Shown here in pieces: positions 1-5,627 of a stretch of 26,501 bases of DNA. Where the stretch lies: positions 1 to 26,501 of the IMG/VR virus record IMGVR_UViG_3300047374_000027. One strand, written 5' to 3'. The notes beneath the pieces are model-generated. The model was not told the origin of the DNA. It worked only from the letters and a program-made list of their open reading frames with translations, and made no database searches. A program made the position numbers and the translations under genes. Each line of letters opens with the position of its first letter. Positions within the stretch are counted from its first letter, which is position 1. Source of the stretch: a virus.

Positions 1-263
1 ATGCCTTTATGAATATACTCTCTAGTGTCGTCTACAGACCCTCGAATGCTAAGTGTACGGTTCTTTACTTCGATCTCGAGTTCGTCTTCCGTGAAACCGG
101 CGACTGCTAACTCGATTAGGTATTGATCCTCTCCCGTCTTTAGAATATTATGCGGGGGGAACGTATCACCCGAGTGTCGTGCGACTCTATCCAATTCGTC
201 GATCATAGTATCGAATCCGACGAATGCTGAACGTGGGAACAGTTGTTTTGCTGTTAATGTCAT
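1..263 (-). CDS. hsp20: Hsp20 / alpha-crystallin small heat-shock protein (3' end outside window)
   Basis: The reading frame starts at ATG 263 and runs off the left edge, leaving about 87 visible residues. It is preceded by a strong ribosome-binding site (AAGGAG, 7 bases before the ATG). The translation begins MTLTAKQLFPRSAFVGFDTM and reaches the alpha-crystallin core at about residue 43, with the typical stretch DQYLIELAVAGFTEDELEIE followed by a strand reading LSIRGS. This is the IbpA-type layout: a short N-terminal arm, then the beta-sandwich. Small heat-shock proteins hold unfolding proteins in a refoldable state. Hsp20 genes are known cargo of marine T4-like phages, where a role in virion assembly or scaffold handling has been proposed. 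The C-terminal IxI-type tail lies outside the window, so oligomerisation cannot be judged. Confidence 0.9.
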   Translation of the reverse strand, partial: MTLTAKQLFPRSAFVGFDTMIDELDRVARHSGDTFPPHNILKTGEDQYLIELAVAGFTEDELEIEVKNRTLSIRGSVDDTREYIHKG

Positions 264-376
264 GTTGTGACTCCTTAATTTTAAGCAAGTTTTTAAATAA
301 CCCCCGCTTATGCGGCAGGTCGTAAGTATATATATGACTAATGTAGACTAAAATGACTTTTTTTTACGTAAATATA

Positions 377-625
377 TCACTCGTCTAGGTCATAATCTTC
401 ATCATCTATCTCTATAATAGGGACAGAATCATCAACCAACACAACCGTCTCATTTTCGATCATGTCGATGATTTCTTTTGTGACCTTGATGTCCATTTCT
501 ATGAACGCTTGTTTCTGCAAGCACATGTCCAAGTGTCTGTAATAAAATTCTAATTCTTTCTGCTTTTCCAGTTTCTTCTTAGCTACTTCAGAGAACGAAA
601 CAATATTGCTTTTGTTATCTGACAT
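377..625 (-). CDS. small acidic helical protein, unknown function
   Basis: This is an 82-residue protein I do not recognise. It has a charged, probably helical middle (residues about 12-60, rich in K, E, Q, with regularly spaced leucine and isoleucine) and a very acidic C-terminus ending in DDEDYDLDE. No signal peptide, membrane segment or metal motif is visible. Its start, ATG 625, has an AAGGAC ribosome-binding site. The gene begins 9 bases after the stop of the JmjC-like gene, so the two are probably co-transcribed as the tail of the 44-sulfotransferase-62-regA unit. Short proteins of this composition are common beside T4-type replication genes and are often early host-interaction factors, but nothing here shows a function. 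Confidence 0.75.
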   Translation of the reverse strand: MSDNKSNIVSFSEVAKKKLEKQKELEFYYRHLDMCLQKQAFIEMDIKVTKEIIDMIENETVVLVDDSVPIIEIDDEDYDLDE

Positions 626-634
626 ATTAAGTCC

Positions 635-1174
635 TTAGTAATACATTGACGGATCTGGACTACCTTCTACTCCAAACGAAAATGATACACGTGAGACTTT
701 AGGAAACACTTGATGGTGAGTTCCTCTAGGCAAGTACACGTACATTCCTGGCTCAAAGTCGAACGGTTCATTATTGTTTATGCCTTCTACCTTAAGACCG
801 ACAGTACTAATAACCTGAACTAAGAACACATCCATAGAATCTTTGTGCCATGGATAAGAACCACTATCACGTCCAAAGCCACTGAACGCAATGTTCGTGA
901 TCTTCTGGGCGTGTAGTGTAAAGACATCTTGCATCTCTTCGTAGATCTTCTTCGCAAAGCCCGGTGCACTACCGCGACTGTGAAACGAATTTAATCCGAT
1001 ACGCATTTTGTCTGAGTTTCGATCGTAGAGATCATCCGGATGTGAGTCCATCATCTGCATGTACTCATTCCAATTGTAGGTCTCTTCCATGTTAAACGGC
1101 AAGCTTCCTACGAATGGTGTTTTGGTCCGAATGTTCTCATCACGATCGTCAAAAATACCATAATATTCTGACAT
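635..1174 (-). CDS. JmjC/cupin-fold 2-oxoglutarate Fe(II) hydroxylase-like protein
   Basis: A 179-residue protein whose second half fits the JmjC-type cupin of ribosomal-oxygenase-like proteins (cupin_4 family). The stretch WHKDSMDVFLVQV (residues 109-121) carries the HxD metal pair H110 and D112. EPGMYVYLPRGTHHQVFP (141-158) matches the family pattern 'GDxxYxPRGxxHxV', giving H154 as the third ligand, followed by a final strand VSFSFGV. In known members these residues bind Fe(II), and the enzyme hydroxylates protein side chains, including ribosomal proteins. At 179 residues it is shorter than bacterial ROX proteins and seems to be only the catalytic core. It starts 2 bases after the regA stop, so translational coupling is likely. 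The fold assignment is good; substrate and activity are inference. A non-enzymatic cupin is the alternative. Confidence 0.65.
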   Translation of the reverse strand: MSEYYGIFDDRDENIRTKTPFVGSLPFNMEETYNWNEYMQMMDSHPDDLYDRNSDKMRIGLNSFHSRGSAPGFAKKIYEEMQDVFTLHAQKITNIAFSGFGRDSGSYPWHKDSMDVFLVQVISTVGLKVEGINNNEPFDFEPGMYVYLPRGTHHQVFPKVSRVSFSFGVEGSPDPSMYY

Positions 1175-1176
1175 TA

Positions 1177-1587
1177 TCAGTTGTTTCCAATATTATACTT
1201 CGGTTGCAAGTTCCAGTTGGACTTGTCTTTGTATGAGATAATCTTAATCTGTCTCATTGGCGCACAGTCAAGTGCGACTTCTTTATTAACGATTGCAACG
1301 AGGCCCCAGTCTTGGAGAAGTGTTGCGATTGTGTTACGACGTTCCATGTCTGAAACTTCGAGATTTGATTTCTTGCCGTCCAACAAGAACAACTCCTTAA
1401 AATGGACGATGAAATACCTACCCTGCTTGTGCAAGATATGGCATGATTGGAATAGAGTATTGTCTCTACGAGAAGCAACACCTATTCGTGTTAGGGTTTC
1501 TCTGACTTTTAAAAAGTCATCTGGTTCCGCTAACGTGATTTCCAACATCATGTCAGCGTTCCATTGAACTAGATTATTCTCTTCCAC
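1177..1587 (-). CDS. regA: RegA translational repressor
   Basis: RegA binds the start regions of phage early mRNAs and blocks ribosome loading. The protein matches T4 RegA almost along its whole length: LEITLAEPDDFLKVRETLTR (residues 15-34) aligns with the T4 N-terminus, FQSCHILHKQGRYFIVHFKE (46-65) is the family's most recognisable block, and the C-terminus NLQPKYNIGN mirrors T4's ending. The position downstream of gene 62 is also as in T4. The longest frame uses GTG 1587, which has an AAGGTG ribosome-binding site at good spacing and overlaps gene 62 by 14 bases. T4 alignment would instead favour the ATG pair at 1551/1548, which removes a 12-13 residue extension. The start therefore stays open. 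Confidence 0.95.
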   Translation of the reverse strand: MEENNLVQWNADMMLEITLAEPDDFLKVRETLTRIGVASRRDNTLFQSCHILHKQGRYFIVHFKELFLLDGKKSNLEVSDMERRNTIATLLQDWGLVAIVNKEVALDCAPMRQIKIISYKDKSNWNLQPKYNIGNN

Positions 1588-1993
1588 CTATGGACACCTT
1601 ACTTTTAATTGTTGTTATTTGTGATTCTGACAAAAGACCTACCACCTGTTTTGCTTTAGTTTCACTGTAGCCAAAATAACGTTTCACACATTCTATGTCG
1701 TCTCGTTGTTCAGGTTTATCCCATTTAGAGAATCGTTTCTTCTTACGTACAATATTTATAAGAAAATCGTATTGCATCTTGTTATCTAGATGATGCAAAC
1801 GGTTCATTTCATTGGACATAAGTACAGTGTCCGGAAAATATGACAATGACCTATTTGTAAGAAACGAGTTATATTTAGTCTCAACCTCTTCGTCTTGCTC
1901 CATGAGATTGACTTTAGTGTTATTAATACTGTTTATAAACTCAAATGGGCCCAGATTAGATTTTGTCTTCAACTTTACACCACCCGTTCTCAT
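1574..1993 (-). CDS. 62: clamp loader small subunit gp62
   Basis: This is the small subunit of the sliding-clamp loader, working with gp44 to open and load gp45 onto primer-template DNA. Recognition rests on the position between 44 and regA, the size (139 residues, close to the shorter gp62 of marine T4-like phages; T4 has 187) and short similarities: FEFINSINNTK (residues 18-28) resembles the T4 FFEIIGAINNKTK block, and QYDFLINIVRKKKRFSKW (73-90) resembles T4 FNYLMAAVPRGKRYGKW. The start ATG 1993 lies inside the sulfotransferase-like gene, giving a 38-base out-of-frame overlap. The ribosome-binding site (TAAAG) is weak, so translation probably depends on ribosomes finishing the upstream gene. 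A TTG eight codons in is the only nearby alternative start. Confidence 0.85.
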   Translation of the reverse strand: MRTGGVKLKTKSNLGPFEFINSINNTKVNLMEQDEEVETKYNSFLTNRSLSYFPDTVLMSNEMNRLHHLDNKMQYDFLINIVRKKKRFSKWDKPEQRDDIECVKRYFGYSETKAKQVVGLLSESQITTIKSKVSIGGRE

Positions 1994-2612
1994 AATCTTT
2001 ACGATAAAACTTTTTGATACGATGTCTCTGCATATTAGTCAACGCATCTCCGTACATTTTCAACAGCGTTTTATTGTCGTGAATGTTAATCTGTCTTTCT
2101 GACAAACCCAACTCAGACGCCTCGTTTAAGAATATCATAAGTTGATGCAGTTCGTCAATATGTATAACCATGTCATATTGTTTAGGATCACCTAGATACC
2201 AAGTTTGAGTATAAAAGTGGTTGTTCTTAAGATTCCCTCTTTCAATATTATCTAAAACTTGGTCTAACTCTTGATCTAATGTGGGTAACTCATCACCACG
2301 ACCTTCTTTTATGTACCTAGCATGATTGGCAACAATATATTCACAAGCTGACTTGAAACGATCTACAGGGTCTCGTTTAACCGCAATACGATAACTACCC
2401 GGCCGAAAAGGGATATCAAACTGATCACCAAATTTCCGTACCTTGTTTAGTCTTTCAACACGACCGATATATTCATCCACTCCGCGATTTATTCTGTGGA
2501 GTTCTTTAAGAGTTGACATTCCATTCTTTGGACACATCCTAACGTCGATATTGTTCGGAAAATACAACACATTGTCTGCTGGAGACATTTCATATAATCT
2601 TGTCGTATACAT
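1956..2612 (-). CDS. sulfotransferase-like protein inserted between clamp-loader genes
   Basis: A 218-residue protein with the two signature sites of PAPS-dependent carbohydrate sulfotransferases (Sulfotransfer_2 type). MCPKNGMSTLK (residues 26-36) corresponds to the 5'-phosphosulfate loop, with K29 as the expected catalytic lysine. YRIAVKRDPVDRFKSACEY (74-92) corresponds to the 3'-phosphate-binding 'RDPxxRxxS' motif. The later stretch NNHFYTQTWYLGDP followed by YDMVIHIDEL also fits the family. Known members move sulfate from PAPS to sugar hydroxyls. Its ATG overlaps the gp44 stop by one base (TAATG), and its 3' end overlaps gene 62 by 38 bases, so it is fully built into the clamp-loader operon. 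There is no signal peptide or membrane anchor, so it would act in the cytoplasm. The acceptor (host glycan, phage glycan or other) is unknown. Confidence 0.7.
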   Translation of the reverse strand: MYTTRLYEMSPADNVLYFPNNIDVRMCPKNGMSTLKELHRINRGVDEYIGRVERLNKVRKFGDQFDIPFRPGSYRIAVKRDPVDRFKSACEYIVANHARYIKEGRGDELPTLDQELDQVLDNIERGNLKNNHFYTQTWYLGDPKQYDMVIHIDELHQLMIFLNEASELGLSERQINIHDNKTLLKMYGDALTNMQRHRIKKFYRKDYENGWCKVEDKI

Positions 2613-3556
2613 TAACTTTTAATCTCTACATTCGCCATACACTCAGTGAGACAGGCGACTAGGTTTAGTTCGTGGTCAGCAACAAATGCGTTCTTGTACT
2701 GATAGTCAGCAAGAATGAGGACAAGTTGCGGAATACTGTTTGGGTCAACATGATCATACATACGATCATAAATGCCACGGAAAATAGATGCGGGTTCAAC
2801 ATCAATATTGTTGACAACCCACGATCGCATCTTCTTAAAGTTTTTATCTCGTATAGCTGTAAACAACTGAGTGTACGGATCTGAGACATCTTGCCCCGTC
2901 ATCGGTGCCACATTGAGTGATCCCGAAATAGACCCTTTCTGCAACTCGTTAAGAACTCGACGCCAGTCAGGCGCGTGTTTCATGATGACTTGCGCCAACA
3001 TGTCCTTATGAAATTCGACACCTTCAGTCTGAAGAATGTGCATCGCACGGGACATAAACTCCGCCGATAAGGACTGTAGACCTTTCTTGGTCGTGTTGAA
3101 CGCAATCTTAGTACAACGGGAATGCAGTGGTTCAATAATACGGTTCTCGAAGTTACAGGTCATAATAAACCGACAGTTATTCGAGAACTCTTCAATAAAT
3201 CCACGCAGTGCTGGCTGTGTGGATTGTGGGTTGAGGTAATCTGCTTCGTCTAGAATAACTACTTTATAACCACCGGACAACGAAACAGAAGAGGCGAACT
3301 GCTTGATCTTTCCTCGTAGTGTATCAATGTTGCCTTCTTCTGATCCGTTGATTACGATGTAATCTAACTCCAGTTCCTCGCACATCGCACGAGCGACTGT
3401 AGTCTTACCAGTACCAGCAGTACCGGAAAACATCATGTTAGGCAGTTCGCCGCCATCAACGATGTTTTGAAAAGTAGTCTTTAGTTCTTTTTCTAGAATC
3501 GTCTCCGAGACTTTGCGCGGACGATATTTTTCAACCCATAGAAACTCATTGCTCAT
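2612..3556 (-). CDS. 44: clamp loader large subunit gp44 (AAA+ ATPase)
   Basis: This is the ATPase subunit of the gp44/62 clamp loader. A 314-residue AAA+ protein (T4: 319) begins with WVEKYRPRKVSETIL, the usual clamp-loader opening. It has Walker A SGTAGTGKT (residues 44-52), Walker B VVILDEAD (99-106) and the SRC motif (146-148), whose arginine acts as arginine finger to the neighbouring subunit. The C-terminal collar region shows no recognisable motif but has the expected length. The ATG start has an AGG ribosome-binding site, and the gene has its own host-type promoter just upstream. In T4 gene 44 follows 45 directly; here a membrane protein, a tRNA and an alternative oxidase separate them. 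Confidence 0.97.
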   Translation of the reverse strand: MSNEFLWVEKYRPRKVSETILEKELKTTFQNIVDGGELPNMMFSGTAGTGKTTVARAMCEELELDYIVINGSEEGNIDTLRGKIKQFASSVSLSGGYKVVILDEADYLNPQSTQPALRGFIEEFSNNCRFIMTCNFENRIIEPLHSRCTKIAFNTTKKGLQSLSAEFMSRAMHILQTEGVEFHKDMLAQVIMKHAPDWRRVLNELQKGSISGSLNVAPMTGQDVSDPYTQLFTAIRDKNFKKMRSWVVNNIDVEPASIFRGIYDRMYDHVDPNSIPQLVLILADYQYKNAFVADHELNLVACLTECMANVEIKS

Positions 3557-3591
3557 TCGAACCTCATAATATAGTAGTAATCAATCAGGAT

Positions 3592-3620
3592 ATTATACAC
3601 CAATATCGCTGGTGTGTAAA
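3592..3620 (-). promoter_or_regulatory. sigma70-type promoter of gene 44, with dyad in spacer
   Basis: On the minus strand a -35 box TTTACA (3620-3615) is followed after exactly 17 bases by TATAAT (3597-3592), 36 bases before the gp44 ATG. The spacer and box edges contain an inverted repeat, ACACCA and TGGTGT separated by seven bases (about 3617-3599). This could be an operator or a hairpin at the promoter. No other promoter candidate of this quality lies between the alternative oxidase and gene 44. Confidence 0.7.
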
Positions 3621-3690
3621 TAGTCCGTAATAATATTTATCAAATAAAAATCACAAATACCATCGTTAAAAACGATAAAAATAATTAATA

Positions 3691-4281
3691 TTAACTATCG
3701 TCAGCATAGGCGTGGTTTACCTTTGCGTGGTGCATCTCATCACGACGGACGCACACAATCATATCAGAGAGCATTGCACCCTCCTGTAAATCTATGTAAT
3801 AATCTATGGCAATCTGTGGTGCGGGAACATCTTCAATCTCCCCAGACTCAATCAGATACAAATAGTTTGTATAACTCTGCACGGCTTCTTCTTCGAAATA
3901 TCCAGTCATACGATGTGCCGTACGAGGGAAAAACATATACATCACCAAGTAGTAATGCCAAAAGACAAGTTGTACAAAAATAACCAAGACGCGCTCAAAA
4001 AAAGAAGGATGTACAATCTCCATAAAAAACATCAAGTGTTTTCTTTCGTTGGTCGCTTCGTCGAGAAGTTCTTGGATCTTTGTGCCATTACCCTTTTGCA
4101 TTTTACGCAGACTGTATAGGTGCGTGAGCATTCCTCCGACCATGCCAGGAACGCCCGCAACTGTTTCTAAAATAAGTGCGCGTTTGCCGTAGTTCTGGCC
4201 AAAGAAGGTGTCTGCAAAGAATCTAAAAAACGAAGTCATAGACCTTGCAAAAGAATCTGATATTCTTGCGGATAGTTTCAC
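3691..4281 (-). CDS. aox: alternative oxidase (AOX/PTOX-type diiron quinol oxidase)
   Basis: AOX enzymes pass electrons from ubiquinol straight to oxygen without pumping protons. All family blocks are present: LETVAGVPGMVGGMLTHLYS (residues 38-57), NERKHLMFFME (78-88), HRMTGYFEEEAVQSYT (123-138) and RRDEMHHAKVNH (179-190). By alignment with trypanosome AOX the six diiron ligands are E39, E79, H82, E130, E182 and H185, and the conserved tyrosine is Y137. The hydrophobic stretch at about 94-118 fits the membrane-embedded helix of this monotopic inner-membrane enzyme. At 196 residues it is short but complete. The start is GTG 4281 with a GGAG site 5 bases upstream. It lies 14 bases downstream of tRNA-Thr. 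The intact active site suggests a working enzyme; a plastoquinol-type oxidase is the closest alternative name. Confidence 0.93.
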   Translation of the reverse strand: MKLSARISDSFARSMTSFFRFFADTFFGQNYGKRALILETVAGVPGMVGGMLTHLYSLRKMQKGNGTKIQELLDEATNERKHLMFFMEIVHPSFFERVLVIFVQLVFWHYYLVMYMFFPRTAHRMTGYFEEEAVQSYTNYLYLIESGEIEDVPAPQIAIDYYIDLQEGAMLSDMIVCVRRDEMHHAKVNHAYADDS

Positions 4282-4295
4282 GGAATCTCCGAAGG

Positions 4296-4371
4296 TGGTG
4301 CCGCCACCACGAATCGAACGCGGGACCTACTGATTACAAATCAGTTGCTCTACCTGCTGAGCTATAGCGGC
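4296..4371 (-). tRNA. trnT: tRNA-Thr (anticodon UGU), CCA encoded
   Basis: A full cloverleaf of 76 bases. The acceptor stem GCCGCTA pairs with TGGCGGC, the D stem is GCTC/GAGC with loop AGCAGGTA, the anticodon stem is ACTGA/TCAGT with loop TTTGTAA (anticodon TGT), and the T arm CCGCG TTCGATT CGTGG is canonical. Discriminator A is followed by an encoded CCA. Anticodon UGU reads ACA and, with wobble, other ACN threonine codons. The first 10 bases overlap the last codons and stop of the small membrane-protein gene, so tRNA and upstream mRNA are probably cut from one transcript. Confidence 0.97.
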
Positions 4372-4610
4372 ATATTCTGTTTCATTTTTTCCTTACGTCT
4401 TTCAGTAAGGGACCTTACTATGTATATGCGAGTGAATGCCACAAACGATATTCCAACAGTAAGAATTGTAGACAGAGTTAAAGGATCCGTAATACCCCAC
4501 TTAACAACCGCTAACCATGTGTAGAAGATGTTAAGCGGGTAGTTAATGACCGTTCCAAGTGCAACGTGAATTGAGGTTTCTTTTGCAATTAGGGGATCAT
4601 ATAGTTTCAT
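4362..4610 (-). CDS. small two-helix membrane protein, unknown
   Basis: An 82-residue protein with two hydrophobic segments (residues about 16-36 and 43-61) and a strongly basic end (TERRKEKMKQ). That suggests a hairpin in the inner membrane with the basic tail in the cytoplasm. The layout recalls the small two-helix phage and bacterial proteins of the DUF7220 type (N-terminal polar helix, a segment with N and P, a 'TVGISFVAFTRIYIVRSL' second helix). This is a resemblance, not a secure assignment. A holin-like role cannot be excluded from topology alone. The ATG directly follows a run of six T at the end of a terminator-like hairpin, so it has no Shine-Dalgarno sequence. Its stop lies inside the tRNA-Thr gene. 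Confidence 0.7.
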   Translation of the reverse strand: MKLYDPLIAKETSIHVALGTVINYPLNIFYTWLAVVKWGITDPLTLSTILTVGISFVAFTRIYIVRSLTERRKEKMKQNMPL

Positions 4611-4681
4611 AAAAAAGGGTTCGCGGGTAATGTAAACATTATAAACAGATCATTCGCGGGTAAAGGTAAACCCACGAACCC
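4611..4681 (-). terminator. terminator/attenuator-like element with two competing stems
   Basis: On the minus strand GGGTTCGTGGGT (4681-4670) can pair with ACCCGCGAACCC (4628-4617) over 12 base pairs (one G-U), followed at once by six T (4616-4611), as in an intrinsic terminator with a 41-base loop. A second copy, ACCCGCGAA (4661-4653), lies in the loop and can pair with the same 5' arm over 9 base pairs. That leaves the terminator unformed. The pairing is read directly from sequence; attenuation is inference. Confidence 0.5.
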
Positions 4682-4688
4682 AAACTAG

Positions 4689-4889
4689 TTACTCTTCAGT
4701 TTCTGCCTGTTGCTGCGCAAGAGTTTCATAAAGGGCAACAACCTGAATCGCTTGATCACGTAGTTGGCCAATGGTAGTAAGTTCTTCACCCTTGAAACCG
4801 CCACGCGTCACTACGGTGTCCACAACCGCAACACAAGAACGTGCTACGCGGTTTGATAGGTCATTAAATGTTGTTTGTTCTTCAGTCAT
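4689..4889 (-). CDS. small conserved-looking protein downstream of the clamp gene
   Basis: A 66-residue soluble protein, MTEEQTTFNDLSNRVARS at the start, with a predicted helical C-terminal half (LRDQAIQVVALYETLAQQQA). I do not recognise a family. The frame is open further upstream to a codon inside gene 45, but ATG 4889 is preferred: it has a GGAG ribosome-binding site 6 bases upstream and lies just after the gp45 stop. It is therefore translated as the second gene of the clamp transcript. Immediate linkage to the sliding clamp suggests an accessory of replication or late transcription, but the sequence itself shows no such evidence. The terminator-like element follows directly. Confidence 0.75.
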   Translation of the reverse strand: MTEEQTTFNDLSNRVARSCVAVVDTVVTRGGFKGEELTTIGQLRDQAIQVVALYETLAQQQAETEE

Positions 4890-4890
4890 T

Positions 4891-5568
4891 TTAAGCTCCG
4901 TAAGTTGATGACTTTTCAAGTGCAATGAAGTATTGCGTGTTAGAATTAATTGAACGGAAGTGTGAGATCAACTTAGTTGAGATAGATACCTCATAGTCTT
5001 CACCCATCAACTTCATGTTGTTAACACCCATAACAAAGTTAAAGTTTTCATCCACAGGGAACTGACCTTCAACCAAAATAGAATACGAGTTAGAAGTAGA
5101 ATCTTCTGTATCAACTACAGCAACTTCGATAGAATTTCCGTTAGGACGGATTGAGATGTTGTCGTAGCCGAGCGCAGACGATGCACGTTTGATCTTACTT
5201 AGGGTTTCGTTAGTAAGTAAAAATTTGACTTCACACTCAGGCATGACGATGTCTTTCTTAGGAGCAGAAAGCATCTCAGGGTCAGAGTAGAAGTATTTGA
5301 CAGATGACAAACCACTGCCGTCCGAAACGGTACAGAAGTGTTCGCCAAAAGTAATTGATGGATTGTCTACCAGAGACAACACAGACAAGAACTCAGACAA
5401 ATCATAGATACCAAATGTGTTTGGAAAGTCCTCTTCGATCTCAGCGCGAGATACGATGTTCTTTGCGATAGACATGGTCTTCAAGACGTTTCCGCCATTG
5501 ACAACAATGTTTGGATTGATAGTCGAGAAGTTTCGCAAGATCTCGACCGTGCGACTAGATAGTTCCAT
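4891..5568 (-). CDS. 45: DNA polymerase sliding clamp gp45
   Basis: gp45 is a trimeric ring that tethers the polymerase and, in T4, also activates late transcription together with gp55 and gp33. The 225-residue protein (T4: 228) matches the T4 protein at the N-terminus (LSSRTVEILRNFSTINPNI) and in the block IYDLSEFLSVLSLVDNPSI (residues 54-72). NFNFVMGVNNMKLM (about 176-189) aligns with T4 NTFNFIINMANMKM, and FIALEKSSTYGA at the end matches T4 YVVALEADSTHDF. The ATG start has an AGGA site. It has its own consensus host-type promoter overlapping the end of gene 46. Confidence 0.96.
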   Translation of the reverse strand: MELSSRTVEILRNFSTINPNIVVNGGNVLKTMSIAKNIVSRAEIEEDFPNTFGIYDLSEFLSVLSLVDNPSITFGEHFCTVSDGSGLSSVKYFYSDPEMLSAPKKDIVMPECEVKFLLTNETLSKIKRASSALGYDNISIRPNGNSIEVAVVDTEDSTSNSYSILVEGQFPVDENFNFVMGVNNMKLMGEDYEVSISTKLISHFRSINSNTQYFIALEKSSTYGA

Positions 5569-5597
5569 TAGATGTTTCCTCAGTTGATATGTTGCAC

Positions 5598-5627
5598 ATT
5601 ATATAACATTCTATACCCACTTGTCAA
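5598..5627 (-). promoter_or_regulatory. sigma70-type promoter of gene 45
   Basis: Perfect hexamers TTGACA (5627-5622) and TATAAT (5603-5598) on the minus strand, 18 bases apart, 30 bases before the gp45 ATG. The -35 box overlaps the stop codon of gene 46. This gives the clamp gene its own host-polymerase promoter, apart from the 47-46 transcript. Confidence 0.8.

Noticed and set aside
304-315. Palindrome CCGC-TTAT-GCGG in the gap upstream of hsp20
   Set aside because: The stem is only 4 bp and is followed on the minus strand by GGGTTATTT rather than a T run. Too weak for a terminator call.
1181-1567. Plus-strand 128-codon frame opposite regA
   Set aside because: It is the complement of a well-recognised RegA frame with no promoter or ribosome-binding site of its own.
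1753-1760. Exact minus-strand TATAAATA box inside gene 62, upstream of regA
   Set aside because: It lies within coding sequence of an early operon and 166 bases from the next start. It can arise by chance from the codons, so it is not listed as a promoter.
3634-3641. GATAAATA upstream of gene 44, one base off the late consensus
   Set aside because: Gene 44 has a much better host-type promoter nearby, and late expression of the clamp loader would be unusual.
3662-3676. Hairpin ATCGTT/AACGAT after the AOX stop
   Set aside because: It has A/T-only flanks but no T run directly after it on the transcribed strand, so it is not supported as a terminator.
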